A DNA stretch of 64,000 nucleotides from contig CAWHXW010000003.1 of assembly GCA_963833465.1 (NCBI GenBank), forward strand, positions 124,001-188,000. Direction: 5' to 3'. Source of the DNA: Fen-1298 sp963833465 (lineage in GTDB: Bacteria > Bacteroidota > Ignavibacteria > UBA10030). The notes under the pieces were generated by a model that was given only the letters and a program-made list of their open reading frames with translations, did no database searches and had not been told where the DNA came from. The position numbers and the translations under genes were made by a program. Below, piece after piece: positions 35,882 to 44,642 of this stretch (its first letter is position 1; each line of letters opens with the position of its first letter).

Positions 35882-37933
35882 GTGAAAGACGAAAAAAATA
35901 AAAAAACAGAAATTAATAATAGTAATTCAAACAACTACAACGCAAATGACATTACCGTTTTAAAAGGGTTAGAAGCCGTACGCCGGCGCCCGGCAATGTA
36001 CATTGGCGATGTAAGCGCACGTGGACTTCATCATCTTGTATATGAAGTTGTTGACAACTCAATAGATGAAGCTCTCGGAGGATACTGTAAGAATATAGAT
36101 GTTTGTATCAATAACGACGGTTCTGTTACGGTAGAAGACGATGGACGTGGAATTCCAACCGATGTTCATAAAGAAGAAAAACGCTCGGCTCTTGAAGTCG
36201 TTATGACAGTATTACACGCCGGCGGAAAATTCGATAAAAATTCATACAAAGTATCTGGCGGTCTTCACGGCGTTGGCGTATCCGTAGTGAATGCATTAAG
36301 CGAATGGCTTGAAGTAGAGGTTTATCGGGACGAAAAAATATTTTTTCAAAAATATAAAAAGGGCGATCCGGTTGCGGCGGTAAAAACAATTGGCAGAGCT
36401 GCACGAGGTAAAAGAGGAACAAAAATCACGTTCATGCCGGATGGAACAATTTTTAAGAACCGTACTTATAAATTTGAAACACTTGCCGAACGGCTACGCG
36501 AACTTGCGTTCTTAAATTCAGATGTTACACTTAATATGAAAGATGTTCGATCGAAATCGAAAGAAGAGGAAAGTTTTCATTTCAAAGGAGGCATTGTAGA
36601 ATTTGTAAAATATATAGATTCAACGCGGCCGTCAATTATGAAAAAAGTGATGTACGCAAAAGGCAGTGCGCAAGATGAAAACAGCCGCGCTGTTGAAGTA
36701 GAAATTGCATTTCAATATAACGATCAATACAATGAAAACCTGTTCAGTTACGTCAATAACATCAATACTCATGAAGGCGGAACGCATCTCGTTGGATTTC
36801 GTACTGCGCTGACGCGCACGCTAAATAATTATGCATCAAAAAACGGCCTTGTGAAAGAAGGCGGTGTGCAATTAACAGGAGATGATTTCCGTGAAGGATT
36901 GACGGCTGTGATCAGTACCAAGGTACCGGAGCCGCAATTTGAAGGGCAGACAAAAACTAAACTTGGCAACAGTGAATTAAAAAGCATTGTAGAATCGATT
37001 TTTGGGGCTGCGCTTTCGGATTGGCTAGAAGAAAATTCTCCAGACGGCAAGCGCATTATAGAAAAATGCCTTCGTGCCGCGGAAGCGCGCGAAGCGGCAA
37101 GAAAAGCTCGAGATTTAACAAGACGCAAAAATGCATTTGATGGCGGGGGGCTTCCCGGAAAACTTGCTGATTGTTCTATTAACGATCCTGAACATTGTGA
37201 ACTTTATGTTGTCGAAGGCGACTCTGCTGGAGGGAGTGCAAAACAAGGGAGGGATAGACGATTTCAAGCAATTCTTCCGTTAAAAGGAAAAATTCTGAAT
37301 GTTGAAAAAGCGCGCATACATAAAATTTTAGAAAATGATGAAATACGTGCAATCTTTACAGCGATTGGCGCAGGCATGGGTGAAACATTCGATGCCGATA
37401 AAATTCGATATGGTAAAATTATTATTATGTGCGATGCCGACGTGGATGGCTCGCATATTCGTACACTCCTGCTGACACTTTTCTTTCGTTATATGAAAGA
37501 AATTATCGAACTTGGGCATCTTTACATCGCACAGCCGCCGTTATATAAAGTCAAAAAGGGAAAACAGGAATTCTATGCATTTGATGAAGACGAGCGCGAT
37601 GAAATTGTCAAGCGTTTAAAAAGCGAAAAGAAAGGCAAAACAGAAAAAGTTGAAGAGGAAGAAAAGAAAGAACAACTTGCTGTGAACGAAGAAGGAGTAA
37701 TGATTAAGGAAGGCGGAATTGCAATCTCAAGATTTAAAGGTCTCGGAGAAATGAATCCTGAACAACTTTGGTCTACAACGATGAACCCGGAAACGCGCAC
37801 CGTTCTGCAAGTCTCAATTGAAAATGCGGCAGATGCTGATCGTACATTTTCCATTCTTATGGGAGATGATGTAGAGCCGCGCCGGGAATTTATCGAGAAA
37901 AATGCAAAGTACGTAAGAAATTTAGATGTGTAA
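35882..37933 (+). CDS. gyrB: DNA gyrase subunit B
   Basis: 683 residues from a GTG. GHKL ATPase motifs are EVVDNSIDEA, DDGRGIP and GGLHGVGVSVVNAL. The transducer contains QTKTKLGNSE. TOPRIM has VEGDSAGGSAKQGRDR and the metal site DADVDGSHI, and the C-terminal block is SRFKGLGEM. Between TOPRIM and that block (about 580-610) lies a charged insert rich in Lys/Glu (SEKKGKTEKVEEEEKKEQ) that is absent from the shortest GyrBs. Together with GyrA it introduces negative supercoils. gyrA follows 24 bases on. Confidence 0.98.
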   Translation: MKDEKNKKTEINNSNSNNYNANDITVLKGLEAVRRRPAMYIGDVSARGLHHLVYEVVDNSIDEALGGYCKNIDVCINNDGSVTVEDDGRGIPTDVHKEEKRSALEVVMTVLHAGGKFDKNSYKVSGGLHGVGVSVVNALSEWLEVEVYRDEKIFFQKYKKGDPVAAVKTIGRAARGKRGTKITFMPDGTIFKNRTYKFETLAERLRELAFLNSDVTLNMKDVRSKSKEEESFHFKGGIVEFVKYIDSTRPSIMKKVMYAKGSAQDENSRAVEVEIAFQYNDQYNENLFSYVNNINTHEGGTHLVGFRTALTRTLNNYASKNGLVKEGGVQLTGDDFREGLTAVISTKVPEPQFEGQTKTKLGNSELKSIVESIFGAALSDWLEENSPDGKRIIEKCLRAAEAREAARKARDLTRRKNAFDGGGLPGKLADCSINDPEHCELYVVEGDSAGGSAKQGRDRRFQAILPLKGKILNVEKARIHKILENDEIRAIFTAIGAGMGETFDADKIRYGKIIIMCDADVDGSHIRTLLLTLFFRYMKEIIELGHLYIAQPPLYKVKKGKQEFYAFDEDERDEIVKRLKSEKKGKTEKVEEEEKKEQLAVNEEGVMIKEGGIAISRFKGLGEMNPEQLWSTTMNPETRTVLQVSIENAADADRTFSILMGDDVEPRREFIEKNAKYVRNLDV

Positions 37934-37957
37934 TGCAAAAAAGAGAATTAAAAAGAT

Positions 37958-40576
37958 ATGGCGACGATAAACGAAAAAATTATTCCTGTTGATGTTGAAG
38001 ATGAAATGAGAGGATCTTACATCGATTACTCGATGTCTGTCATCGTATCACGTGCTCTTCCAGATGTGCGAGACGGTCTAAAACCAGTCCATCGGCGTGT
38101 GTTATTCGGCATGCAAGGACTTGGATTGGCAAGCAATCGTGCTTATAAAAAGAGTGCACGTATAGTTGGGGAAGTTCTCGGTAAATACCACCCGCATGGC
38201 GATTCGGCTGTGTACGAAACTATGGTGCGCATGGCGCAGGATTTTTCTATGCGCTATATGCTTGTAGACGGGCAAGGTAACTTCGGTTCGGTTGATGGCG
38301 ATTCTCCCGCAGCAATGCGTTATACAGAAGCGCGACTTACAAAAATTGCGGAAGATATGCTGAAAGATCTCGAAAAAAATACAGTTAACTTTGCACCGAA
38401 TTTTGATGACACATTAGAAGAACCAACGGTACTGCCGTCACTAGTTCCCAATCTCTTATGTAATGGTACAAGCGGCATCGCCGTCGGTATGGCAACTAAT
38501 ATCCCGCCTCATAATTTGCGGGAGGTAATTGACGGTTGTATCGCATATATCAAAGATTCAAGCATCAGCAATGAAAAGCTGATGAAAAACATTCTTGCTC
38601 CAGATTTTCCTACAGGCGGAATTATTTACGGTTATGAAGGTGTTAAAGATGCATACACAACAGGACGTGGAAAAGTTGTCGTGCGTGCACGTGCCAGCAT
38701 TGAAACAGGTAAAAGTGAGCGTCAACGAATTATTATAACTGAACTGCCGTATCAAGTGAACAAAGCATCGCTAATCGTAAAAATTGCTGATCTTGTGACA
38801 GAAAAAAAATTGGAAGATATTTCTGATATTCGAGATGAATCCGACCGTGATGGGTTACGTGTTGTTGTTGACCTAAAACGCGAAGCGAATGCAGAAGTCG
38901 TACTTAATAATCTTTACAAACATACTTCAATGCAATCGACATTCGGCATCATCATGTTAGCGTTGGTAGATGGCCGCCCGAAAGTGCTTCAGTTGCGGGA
39001 ATTTATCCAGCATTTTATAGAACATCGCAATGAAGTAATAGTCAGGCGCACAAAATTTGATTTGGATGAAGCTGAAAAACGCGCTCATATTCTTGAAGGT
39101 TATATCATTGCGCTTGATAATATAGATGCAGTGATTTCGCTCATAAAAAAGTCGAAAGATGTTGAGAGTGCAAAGCTGGGATTGATGAAGAAATTCAAAC
39201 TGTCTGAGATTCAAGCAAAAGCTATCCTCGACATGCGCTTGCAGCGCTTGACCGGTCTTGAACGCAAGAAGGTAGAAGATGAATACCGCGAGACAATTAA
39301 ATTAATAGAAAAACTGAAATCAATATTGAAGAATAAACAACTCCAGCTGAAAATTATAGAAGAAGAGCTGTTAGCAATAAAAGAAAAATATGGCGATGAC
39401 CGCAGAACAGAAATTGTGTATAAAGCGGAAGAGTTTAGTATTGAAGATATGATTGCCGAAGAAGAAGTTGTGGTGACAATAAGCCACAGCGGCTTCATTA
39501 AAAGATTTCCCGTTTCGGGTTATAGGCGGCAATCTCGCGGCGGCAAAGGAGTCACCGGAGCGGCAACGCGTGAAGATGATTTCGTTGCTCATATGTTTAT
39601 CGCAAGTACACATAATTATGTGCTCATCTTTACGGATAAAGGACGGTGTTATTGGCTAAAAGTATTTGAAATTCCCGAAGGTGGAAGAACTGCAAAGGGA
39701 AAATCAATTAACAATGTTATTGATAAAAAGCCGGACGAAAAAATAGCTTCTTTTATTGCGGTCAAAGAGTTTGACGATGCACATTTTGTATTTATGTTCA
39801 CGGAACAGGGATTGGTAAAAAAAGTTGTTCTATCAGAGTTTAGTAATCCGCGCCGTAATGGTATTGTAGCTGCAAATTTGAAAAAGGGCGACCAACTAAC
39901 TGATGTAAAACTGACTGATGCAACGCAGGATATTGTAATAGGAACTCAAAACGGACTTGCCATTCGTTTCCATGAAGATGAGATTCGTCCAATGGGACGT
40001 TCTGCATCTGGTGTGCGCGGTATCCGGCTTGGCAAAGGAGATAAGGTTGTTGGAGCGGTAAATCTACGGCGTAAAGGCACATCTATTCTTGTTGCAACGC
40101 AAAAAGGTTTTGGCAAGCGCAGTGAAGAAGATGAATACCGCATCAGCCACCGCGGCGGAAAAGGTATCTTTACAGTGAAGGCATCCGAAAAAACCGGAAA
40201 GATGGTAGCAATCAAAGAAGTGGTTAATACAGATGATATTGTAATTGTAACAAGCGATGGAATGGTCATTCGACAGCATGCGTCCGATATTCGTGTGGCA
40301 GGACGCAATACGCAGGGTGTGCATCTTATCCGACTCAAAGAAGGTGATTCAATTGCAGATGTCGCCGCTGTTGTTGCTGAAGAAGAAGAAGAAAAACAAC
40401 TTGAAGAAAAAGAAAAATATAGTGTTGACAATAAATCATCTATCAACGGCATAGATGAATCAAAACAAAAGAATACCTTCACTCAAAAAGCCGATAAGAC
40501 TGAAAAGAAAAAACAAATTCCACAACAGAAAGCAGAAAAAAACAAGTCTGGTAAAAAGAATAAAAATAGATTATGA
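37958..40576 (+). CDS. gyrA: DNA gyrase subunit A
   Basis: 872 residues. The catalytic Tyr is 122 in RYTEARLT. The quinolone-resistance region has HPHGDSAVYE with Ser83, the sensitive-type residue. The C-terminal beta-pinwheel begins near 500 and carries the GyrA box QSRGGKG, which marks it as gyrase and not topoisomerase IV. The last 70 or so residues form a Glu-rich then Lys-rich low-complexity tail, of the kind that modulates wrapping in some gyrases. It is cotranscribed with gyrB. Confidence 0.98.
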   Translation: MATINEKIIPVDVEDEMRGSYIDYSMSVIVSRALPDVRDGLKPVHRRVLFGMQGLGLASNRAYKKSARIVGEVLGKYHPHGDSAVYETMVRMAQDFSMRYMLVDGQGNFGSVDGDSPAAMRYTEARLTKIAEDMLKDLEKNTVNFAPNFDDTLEEPTVLPSLVPNLLCNGTSGIAVGMATNIPPHNLREVIDGCIAYIKDSSISNEKLMKNILAPDFPTGGIIYGYEGVKDAYTTGRGKVVVRARASIETGKSERQRIIITELPYQVNKASLIVKIADLVTEKKLEDISDIRDESDRDGLRVVVDLKREANAEVVLNNLYKHTSMQSTFGIIMLALVDGRPKVLQLREFIQHFIEHRNEVIVRRTKFDLDEAEKRAHILEGYIIALDNIDAVISLIKKSKDVESAKLGLMKKFKLSEIQAKAILDMRLQRLTGLERKKVEDEYRETIKLIEKLKSILKNKQLQLKIIEEELLAIKEKYGDDRRTEIVYKAEEFSIEDMIAEEEVVVTISHSGFIKRFPVSGYRRQSRGGKGVTGAATREDDFVAHMFIASTHNYVLIFTDKGRCYWLKVFEIPEGGRTAKGKSINNVIDKKPDEKIASFIAVKEFDDAHFVFMFTEQGLVKKVVLSEFSNPRRNGIVAANLKKGDQLTDVKLTDATQDIVIGTQNGLAIRFHEDEIRPMGRSASGVRGIRLGKGDKVVGAVNLRRKGTSILVATQKGFGKRSEEDEYRISHRGGKGIFTVKASEKTGKMVAIKEVVNTDDIVIVTSDGMVIRQHASDIRVAGRNTQGVHLIRLKEGDSIADVAAVVAEEEEEKQLEEKEKYSVDNKSSINGIDESKQKNTFTQKADKTEKKKQIPQQKAEKNKSGKKNKNRL

Positions 40577-40667
40577 AAGATAAATGAAAAATTCTATACA
40601 GTATAATACAAGTTTTTATCTTTCTAATCGTAAACCACAAAGGAAAATATTTTTAACTTGAGGAATA

Positions 40668-41108
40668 ATGAGTTTAAGAAAAAAGGTTCAATATTGGTTT
40701 CCAGTAGTTCTATGGATAGGTTTTATCTTTTGGATGTCAACAGGAATGTTTTCTGCAGAAAACACTTATTTGTTTTTTGAACCATTGCTTCGTTTTTTTG
40801 CGCCTTCAATTTCCGAGAAAGAAATCGCTGTTATTCATATAATACTACGAAAAGTAGCACATGTAACGGAATATTTTATTTCGGGTATTTTGCTTTTTCG
40901 CGCTTTTAGAAATGGCTCTGATAAAAAGCGGGAATGGATTTGGGCTTTTTTTTCCTTGTTGGCTGTTATAATTATAGCCGCAAGCGATGAGTTTCACCAA
41001 TCATTTGTCTCAACTAGAACAGCTTCTTTGGTCGATGTTGGTATTGATATAATGGGAGGATTTCTTGCTCAGTGTGTAAATGTGCTGAGGTACTATCGTC
41101 ATCGATAA
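40668..41108 (+). CDS. VanZ-like membrane protein
   Basis: 146 residues with about four membrane segments (10-28, 60-82, 92-112, 118-137). The VanZ core is visible: VPVVLWIGFIFWMSTG-like N-terminus, then ILRKVAHVTEYFISGILLFRAF, then AASDEFHQSFVSTRTASLVDVGID, with the conserved H-x-x-[EQ] and D-E-x-x-Q. GAGGA lies 5 bases before the ATG. VanZ relatives affect teicoplanin resistance or cell-envelope functions, but no mechanism is settled. It is probably the last gene of the gyr cluster transcript. Confidence 0.85.
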   Translation: MSLRKKVQYWFPVVLWIGFIFWMSTGMFSAENTYLFFEPLLRFFAPSISEKEIAVIHIILRKVAHVTEYFISGILLFRAFRNGSDKKREWIWAFFSLLAVIIIAASDEFHQSFVSTRTASLVDVGIDIMGGFLAQCVNVLRYYRHR

Positions 41109-41327
41109 TAAAACAGCAGCTACCCCCAATAAATAAATCCCTTCAAAGAGTTTTTCTTCTTAAAAACTAAACCTTCTAAATTTTATAATCTTGCAACTTT
41201 TTGCACTTAAAAAGCAAAAGAATCCCAGAGCATAAGCGAGAATATCGAAATATTATTAATGCCATGGAATAGTGATTTAAGTATATGGGACACGGATTAA
41301 TAAATGGTACTACAAAAATAATACTTG

Positions 41328-41358
41328 ACTTACATTTAAATATTATGTAAGTTAGAAT
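41328..41358 (+). promoter_or_regulatory. Promoter and palindromic operator of the AbrB/VapC operon
   Basis: ACTTACAT (41328-41335) and ATGTAAGT (41345-41352) form a perfect 8-bp inverted repeat with a 9-base spacer. TTACAT (41330-41335) and TAGAAT (41353-41358), 17 bases apart, would serve as -35 and -10. The palindrome overlaps the promoter, as expected for autorepression by the antitoxin. Confidence 0.65.
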
Positions 41359-41374
41359 AAAAAGGAGACACACA

Positions 41375-41605
41375 ATGGACACATCGGTAGTAACGGTAAA
41401 AGGGCAAATAGTCGTTCCTGCAAAGATTCGCCGAAAATTTGGAATCAAAAAGGGAACAAAAATCGCGTTTGTTGAACAAAATGGCAAACTCATAATTCAA
41501 CCGCTTGATAAAAATTACTTTGAGAGTTTAGCGGGAATTCTTGGCACCGACGGCGACATGCTTAAAGGACTGATGGAAGACAAGAAAAAGGAGCGCGAAC
41601 TATGA
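41375..41605 (+). CDS. AbrB/MazE-family antitoxin
   Basis: 76 residues. The swapped-hairpin AbrB domain occupies the N-terminal 48 residues (VTVKGQIVVPAKIRRKFGIKKGT followed by KIAFVEQNGKLIIQP). A charged C-terminal tail of about 25 residues would wrap the toxin. AAAGGAG lies 8 bases before the ATG. It should bind DNA as a dimer at the upstream palindrome and neutralise the PIN toxin. Its ATG-to-stop overlaps the next gene by 4 bases (ATGA). Confidence 0.92.
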   Translation: MDTSVVTVKGQIVVPAKIRRKFGIKKGTKIAFVEQNGKLIIQPLDKNYFESLAGILGTDGDMLKGLMEDKKKEREL

Positions 41606-42003
41606 AGACAACTGTCCTTGATAGTTACGCAGTGATTGCTTATCTCCAGCAACAAGAAGGATATGAGGAGGTTGCATCTGTTTTTGAAGAGTGTGTAACC
41701 AAAGACCGGGAAGCATTTATGTGCATTGTGAACTGGGGCGAGGTGATTTACCAGGCGCTTCGCAGAGGCGGAGAAACGCGTGCGAAGTTGGCGGAAGATT
41801 CCATAAGAGCTTTACCGATCCAGCTCGTAGAAATTAACAAGGAACTCACACTTCAAGCTGCTCATTTAAAAGCGTTCAACAAAATGTCCTTTGCAGATTG
41901 CTATGCGGTGGCATTAGCCATGAAAAAAAAATGTGAACTGCTGACTGGAGATAAAGAATTTAAACAGGTGGAAGATAAAATTAAAGTGCGGTGGATAAAG
42001 TAA
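41602..42003 (+). CDS. vapC: VapC-family PIN-domain toxin
   Basis: 133 residues. The PIN acidic set is Asp7 in VLDSYA, Glu47 in NWGEV, Asp99 in SFADCYAVALA and Asp117 in LLTGDKEF. These Mg2+-dependent RNases cleave tRNA or rRNA when the antitoxin is lost. It overlaps the antitoxin gene by 4 bases, the standard coupling. The pair opens the defence-type island and lies 160 bases before hsdR, where it may help to stabilise the island. Confidence 0.93.
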   Translation: MKTTVLDSYAVIAYLQQQEGYEEVASVFEECVTKDREAFMCIVNWGEVIYQALRRGGETRAKLAEDSIRALPIQLVEINKELTLQAAHLKAFNKMSFADCYAVALAMKKKCELLTGDKEFKQVEDKIKVRWIK

Positions 42004-42166
42004 AAAAGTGACAAGGCAAAAGAGAGAGTAAGAATTCCACATTCTAATGCTTGAAGTCAAGGAATGTTTTATTTTGCCATTTATGAGTACGTTAAAGAAA
42101 AGCAAGTGGTTGCAATGATGGAAAGGGTTGTGTAGATTATAATTAATACTATTACATCCAATTAAA

Positions 42167-44488
42167 ATGCCCCAAGAAACAGACGCACGCATAGTCATTG
42201 ACCGCTTGCTGAGAGAAGCAGGCTGGGATGTTGAAAATAAATCCCAGGTCTCTACAGAAGAACCGTCTAAAGATGGGCGTGCTGATTATTTATTGAAGAA
42301 CAGCAGGACACAACCTCTTGCGATTATCGAAGCAAAGAAGTTTTCTGTTGATCCTTACTCAGCAAAGGAACAAGCGAAAGCATACGCTGCTTCGCTTAAT
42401 GCGCCTTTTATTATTCTCAGCAATGGTCTAGAACATTATATTTGGGAATATATTGACGGTGGAGATGCACGACCAGTTCTAGGGTTTCCCTCACCATCTG
42501 ATTTAGAGCGGCGAGCCAATACGAGAATACATCGCAGTGGAACGCTGAAGGAAACACTTGATCTTGTTTCCATTCCAGAAAAAATCCGATTTAAAAGCGA
42601 AGAGATAACTATTCGTCCGTACCAGCGACGCTGCATAGAGAAAGCAGATGAAGCATTGCTTGCCGGACGCAGAAGAATGCTGTTTGAGATGGCGACCGGT
42701 ACTGGGAAAACTTTGACAATTGCGATGCTAATGAAGCGCTGGTTCGAGGCAGCGGTTGTCTCTCGTGTGCTTTTCCTCGCAGATAGAATCGAATTAGCAA
42801 AGCAAGCGAAGGAAACATTTGACGACTATCTCAAAGGTTGGCCTGCAACCTTGCTGTATGGTGGTAAGCGAAGTCTTGAGGGTCAAATTGTCGTTGGCAC
42901 TTTGGATACCATCGCCGGACAGCTTGGTCAGAATGGTTTTGGACATGCCTATTTCGATCTCGTTATTACGGATGAGTGCCATCGTTCTATTTACAATACA
43001 CATCGTGCTACACTTGCTCACTTTGATGCTATCCACATCGGATTAACGGCAACACCAAATCCGGGTGAATTACACTGGGTAAGTGAACAAGAACGGGAGC
43101 TTGTCAAAAGCACTTATTTATTTTTTGAGTGCTGGGACAGCGCGAAGAAAGAAGGAAAACCGACCTTTGCTTATTCTATTCAGGAAGGAATTAGAGAAAA
43201 ATATCTTGCAAACTATAAGATTTATCTTGCAGAAAGCCGGTTGACATTTGAAGGCGCTACATGGAATGATGAGGAAATTGAATTTCTTGATTGGGGACGC
43301 ACGGCTGAATCGGAAGATAGATTGAAACTCATTATCGATGAGTATTTCCGCGTTGAGGAAGAACGATCACAAGAGCATCCGCGAAAAACGATTGTGTTTT
43401 CTGTATCTGAGAAGCAAGCGGTTATGCTTGAACGACTATTTAATAAGTTATTGCCAGATGATGCCTGTTTAAGAATTGCTAGCCAGATCAATCGCTCCCC
43501 CAGTCAGGTTCGGCAGGATTTTGCAAAGAAGATCACATGCTATTCCAATAACGGCAATCCAAAACCCATTATCGATCAATTTAAGTTTGACCCATTGCCT
43601 ATCATTGCAGTCTCGGTTGATATGTTGGATACGGGATATGATCACAAAGAAATAGAAAACCTTATTATGCTGCGTCCGACGAATTCTGCAATCAAATATG
43701 CGCAGATGCGTGGCAGGGGAAGTCGATTATGTCCGAAAATTGGAAAGACAGAATTTCTTATCTATGATTTTGTTGGCAACACAGAAGTATTCAATGATAA
43801 TAATCGAGAATATCATCGTCCAAAGATTGTATCATGGCAAGTACACGAACCTTCAGAGCCAAAGAAGATCGTTCCGCAATCTCTAGCAGGTGAAGCTCGA
43901 TCTGGTGGCTTTATCGAAATCCCTCAAGGATCATTGGAAGATGAATTTCGACGCCGTGCGACTATCATCATTGGTCCGGATGGACTCGCTATTGATAAAA
44001 GAACCTATCAAGAAAAGTGGTCAGAAAAAATTAAGGAGCTCTTTAAAGCTGATCCTGCCGTGAAAAAAATTTTTGCCGGAGATGAGCTAAGCGAAGATGA
44101 ATGGCAAGAATTGGAACATCGGTTAAACTCTCCGGAATATTATTTTCAAGAACAAAGCCTGCGGAAAGCATTTGAACAACCAACGGGATCGCTTACAGAT
44201 TTTATTCGGGCTGCATTAGGAAAGTATGTTTTCCCAACGCGTGAAGAGCGAATTGAAAAAGCATTTTCTTCGTGGGTTGCAGAGCATTCAAGCAGTATGA
44301 ATCCGGCACAAGCGCAAATGTTGCGCTTATTGAGGCAACGACTACTTGTAGGAGAAAAACTTGAAATGGCATTGTTCAGCAAACCGCCATTTTCACTCTG
44401 GGGCGGCAGATCGAGAATGGAACAACTCTTTGGAAAAGATAAGTTAACTCAGATTGTCGAGGAATTTAATTCCTTGGTGGCAGCGTAG
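42167..44488 (+). CDS. hsdR: Type I restriction enzyme R subunit
   Basis: 773 residues, in the range of the EcoEI-like HsdR. The N-terminal nuclease has the PD-(D/E)xK pattern: Asp in DGRADYLL and Glu/Lys in IIEAKK (about residues 38-58). The SF2 translocase has Walker A ATGTGKT (about 175), the DECH box in ITDECHRS, and LTATP. Motif VI is QMRGRGSRLC. The C-terminal part (about 600-773) binds the methylase core. It translocates and cuts unmodified DNA as part of HsdR2M2S. It is the first of the R-M-S genes on the plus strand. No ribosome binding site is visible. Confidence 0.95.
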   Translation: MPQETDARIVIDRLLREAGWDVENKSQVSTEEPSKDGRADYLLKNSRTQPLAIIEAKKFSVDPYSAKEQAKAYAASLNAPFIILSNGLEHYIWEYIDGGDARPVLGFPSPSDLERRANTRIHRSGTLKETLDLVSIPEKIRFKSEEITIRPYQRRCIEKADEALLAGRRRMLFEMATGTGKTLTIAMLMKRWFEAAVVSRVLFLADRIELAKQAKETFDDYLKGWPATLLYGGKRSLEGQIVVGTLDTIAGQLGQNGFGHAYFDLVITDECHRSIYNTHRATLAHFDAIHIGLTATPNPGELHWVSEQERELVKSTYLFFECWDSAKKEGKPTFAYSIQEGIREKYLANYKIYLAESRLTFEGATWNDEEIEFLDWGRTAESEDRLKLIIDEYFRVEEERSQEHPRKTIVFSVSEKQAVMLERLFNKLLPDDACLRIASQINRSPSQVRQDFAKKITCYSNNGNPKPIIDQFKFDPLPIIAVSVDMLDTGYDHKEIENLIMLRPTNSAIKYAQMRGRGSRLCPKIGKTEFLIYDFVGNTEVFNDNNREYHRPKIVSWQVHEPSEPKKIVPQSLAGEARSGGFIEIPQGSLEDEFRRRATIIIGPDGLAIDKRTYQEKWSEKIKELFKADPAVKKIFAGDELSEDEWQELEHRLNSPEYYFQEQSLRKAFEQPTGSLTDFIRAALGKYVFPTREERIEKAFSSWVAEHSSSMNPAQAQMLRLLRQRLLVGEKLEMALFSKPPFSLWGGRSRMEQLFGKDKLTQIVEEFNSLVAA

Positions 44489-44528
44489 GTCGTCTGTCAT
44501 TCCGGAGGTTGTCCCCAAAAAAGGATTC

Positions 44529-44623
44529 TGTCATTCTGAAGGAGCGTAGCGACTGAAGAATCTCTCTTTCGATCTAGAAACGAGATACTTCTCCTGATAA
44601 AAAACATCGGGATTAGTATGACA
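44529..44623. repeat. Palindromic repeat, copy 1 (hsdR-hsdM spacer)
   Basis: It begins TGTCATTCTGAAGGAGCG and ends GATTAGTATGACA, so its ends are inverted copies of TGTCATTCTGA. The middle has GAAGAATCTC and CGAGATACTTCTCC, a second inverted pair. It is the most diverged member of the family found in this locus. A partial copy (TGTCATTCCGGAGG) precedes it at 44494. Confidence 0.75.
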
Positions 44624-44642
44624 AATAAAATAATGAGGCAGC

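Noticed and set aside
40575..40624. GAAAGATAAA/TTTATCTTTC pairing after gyrA as a terminator
   Set aside because: All-A/T-rich stem with a 30-base loop and no T-run; too weak to call.
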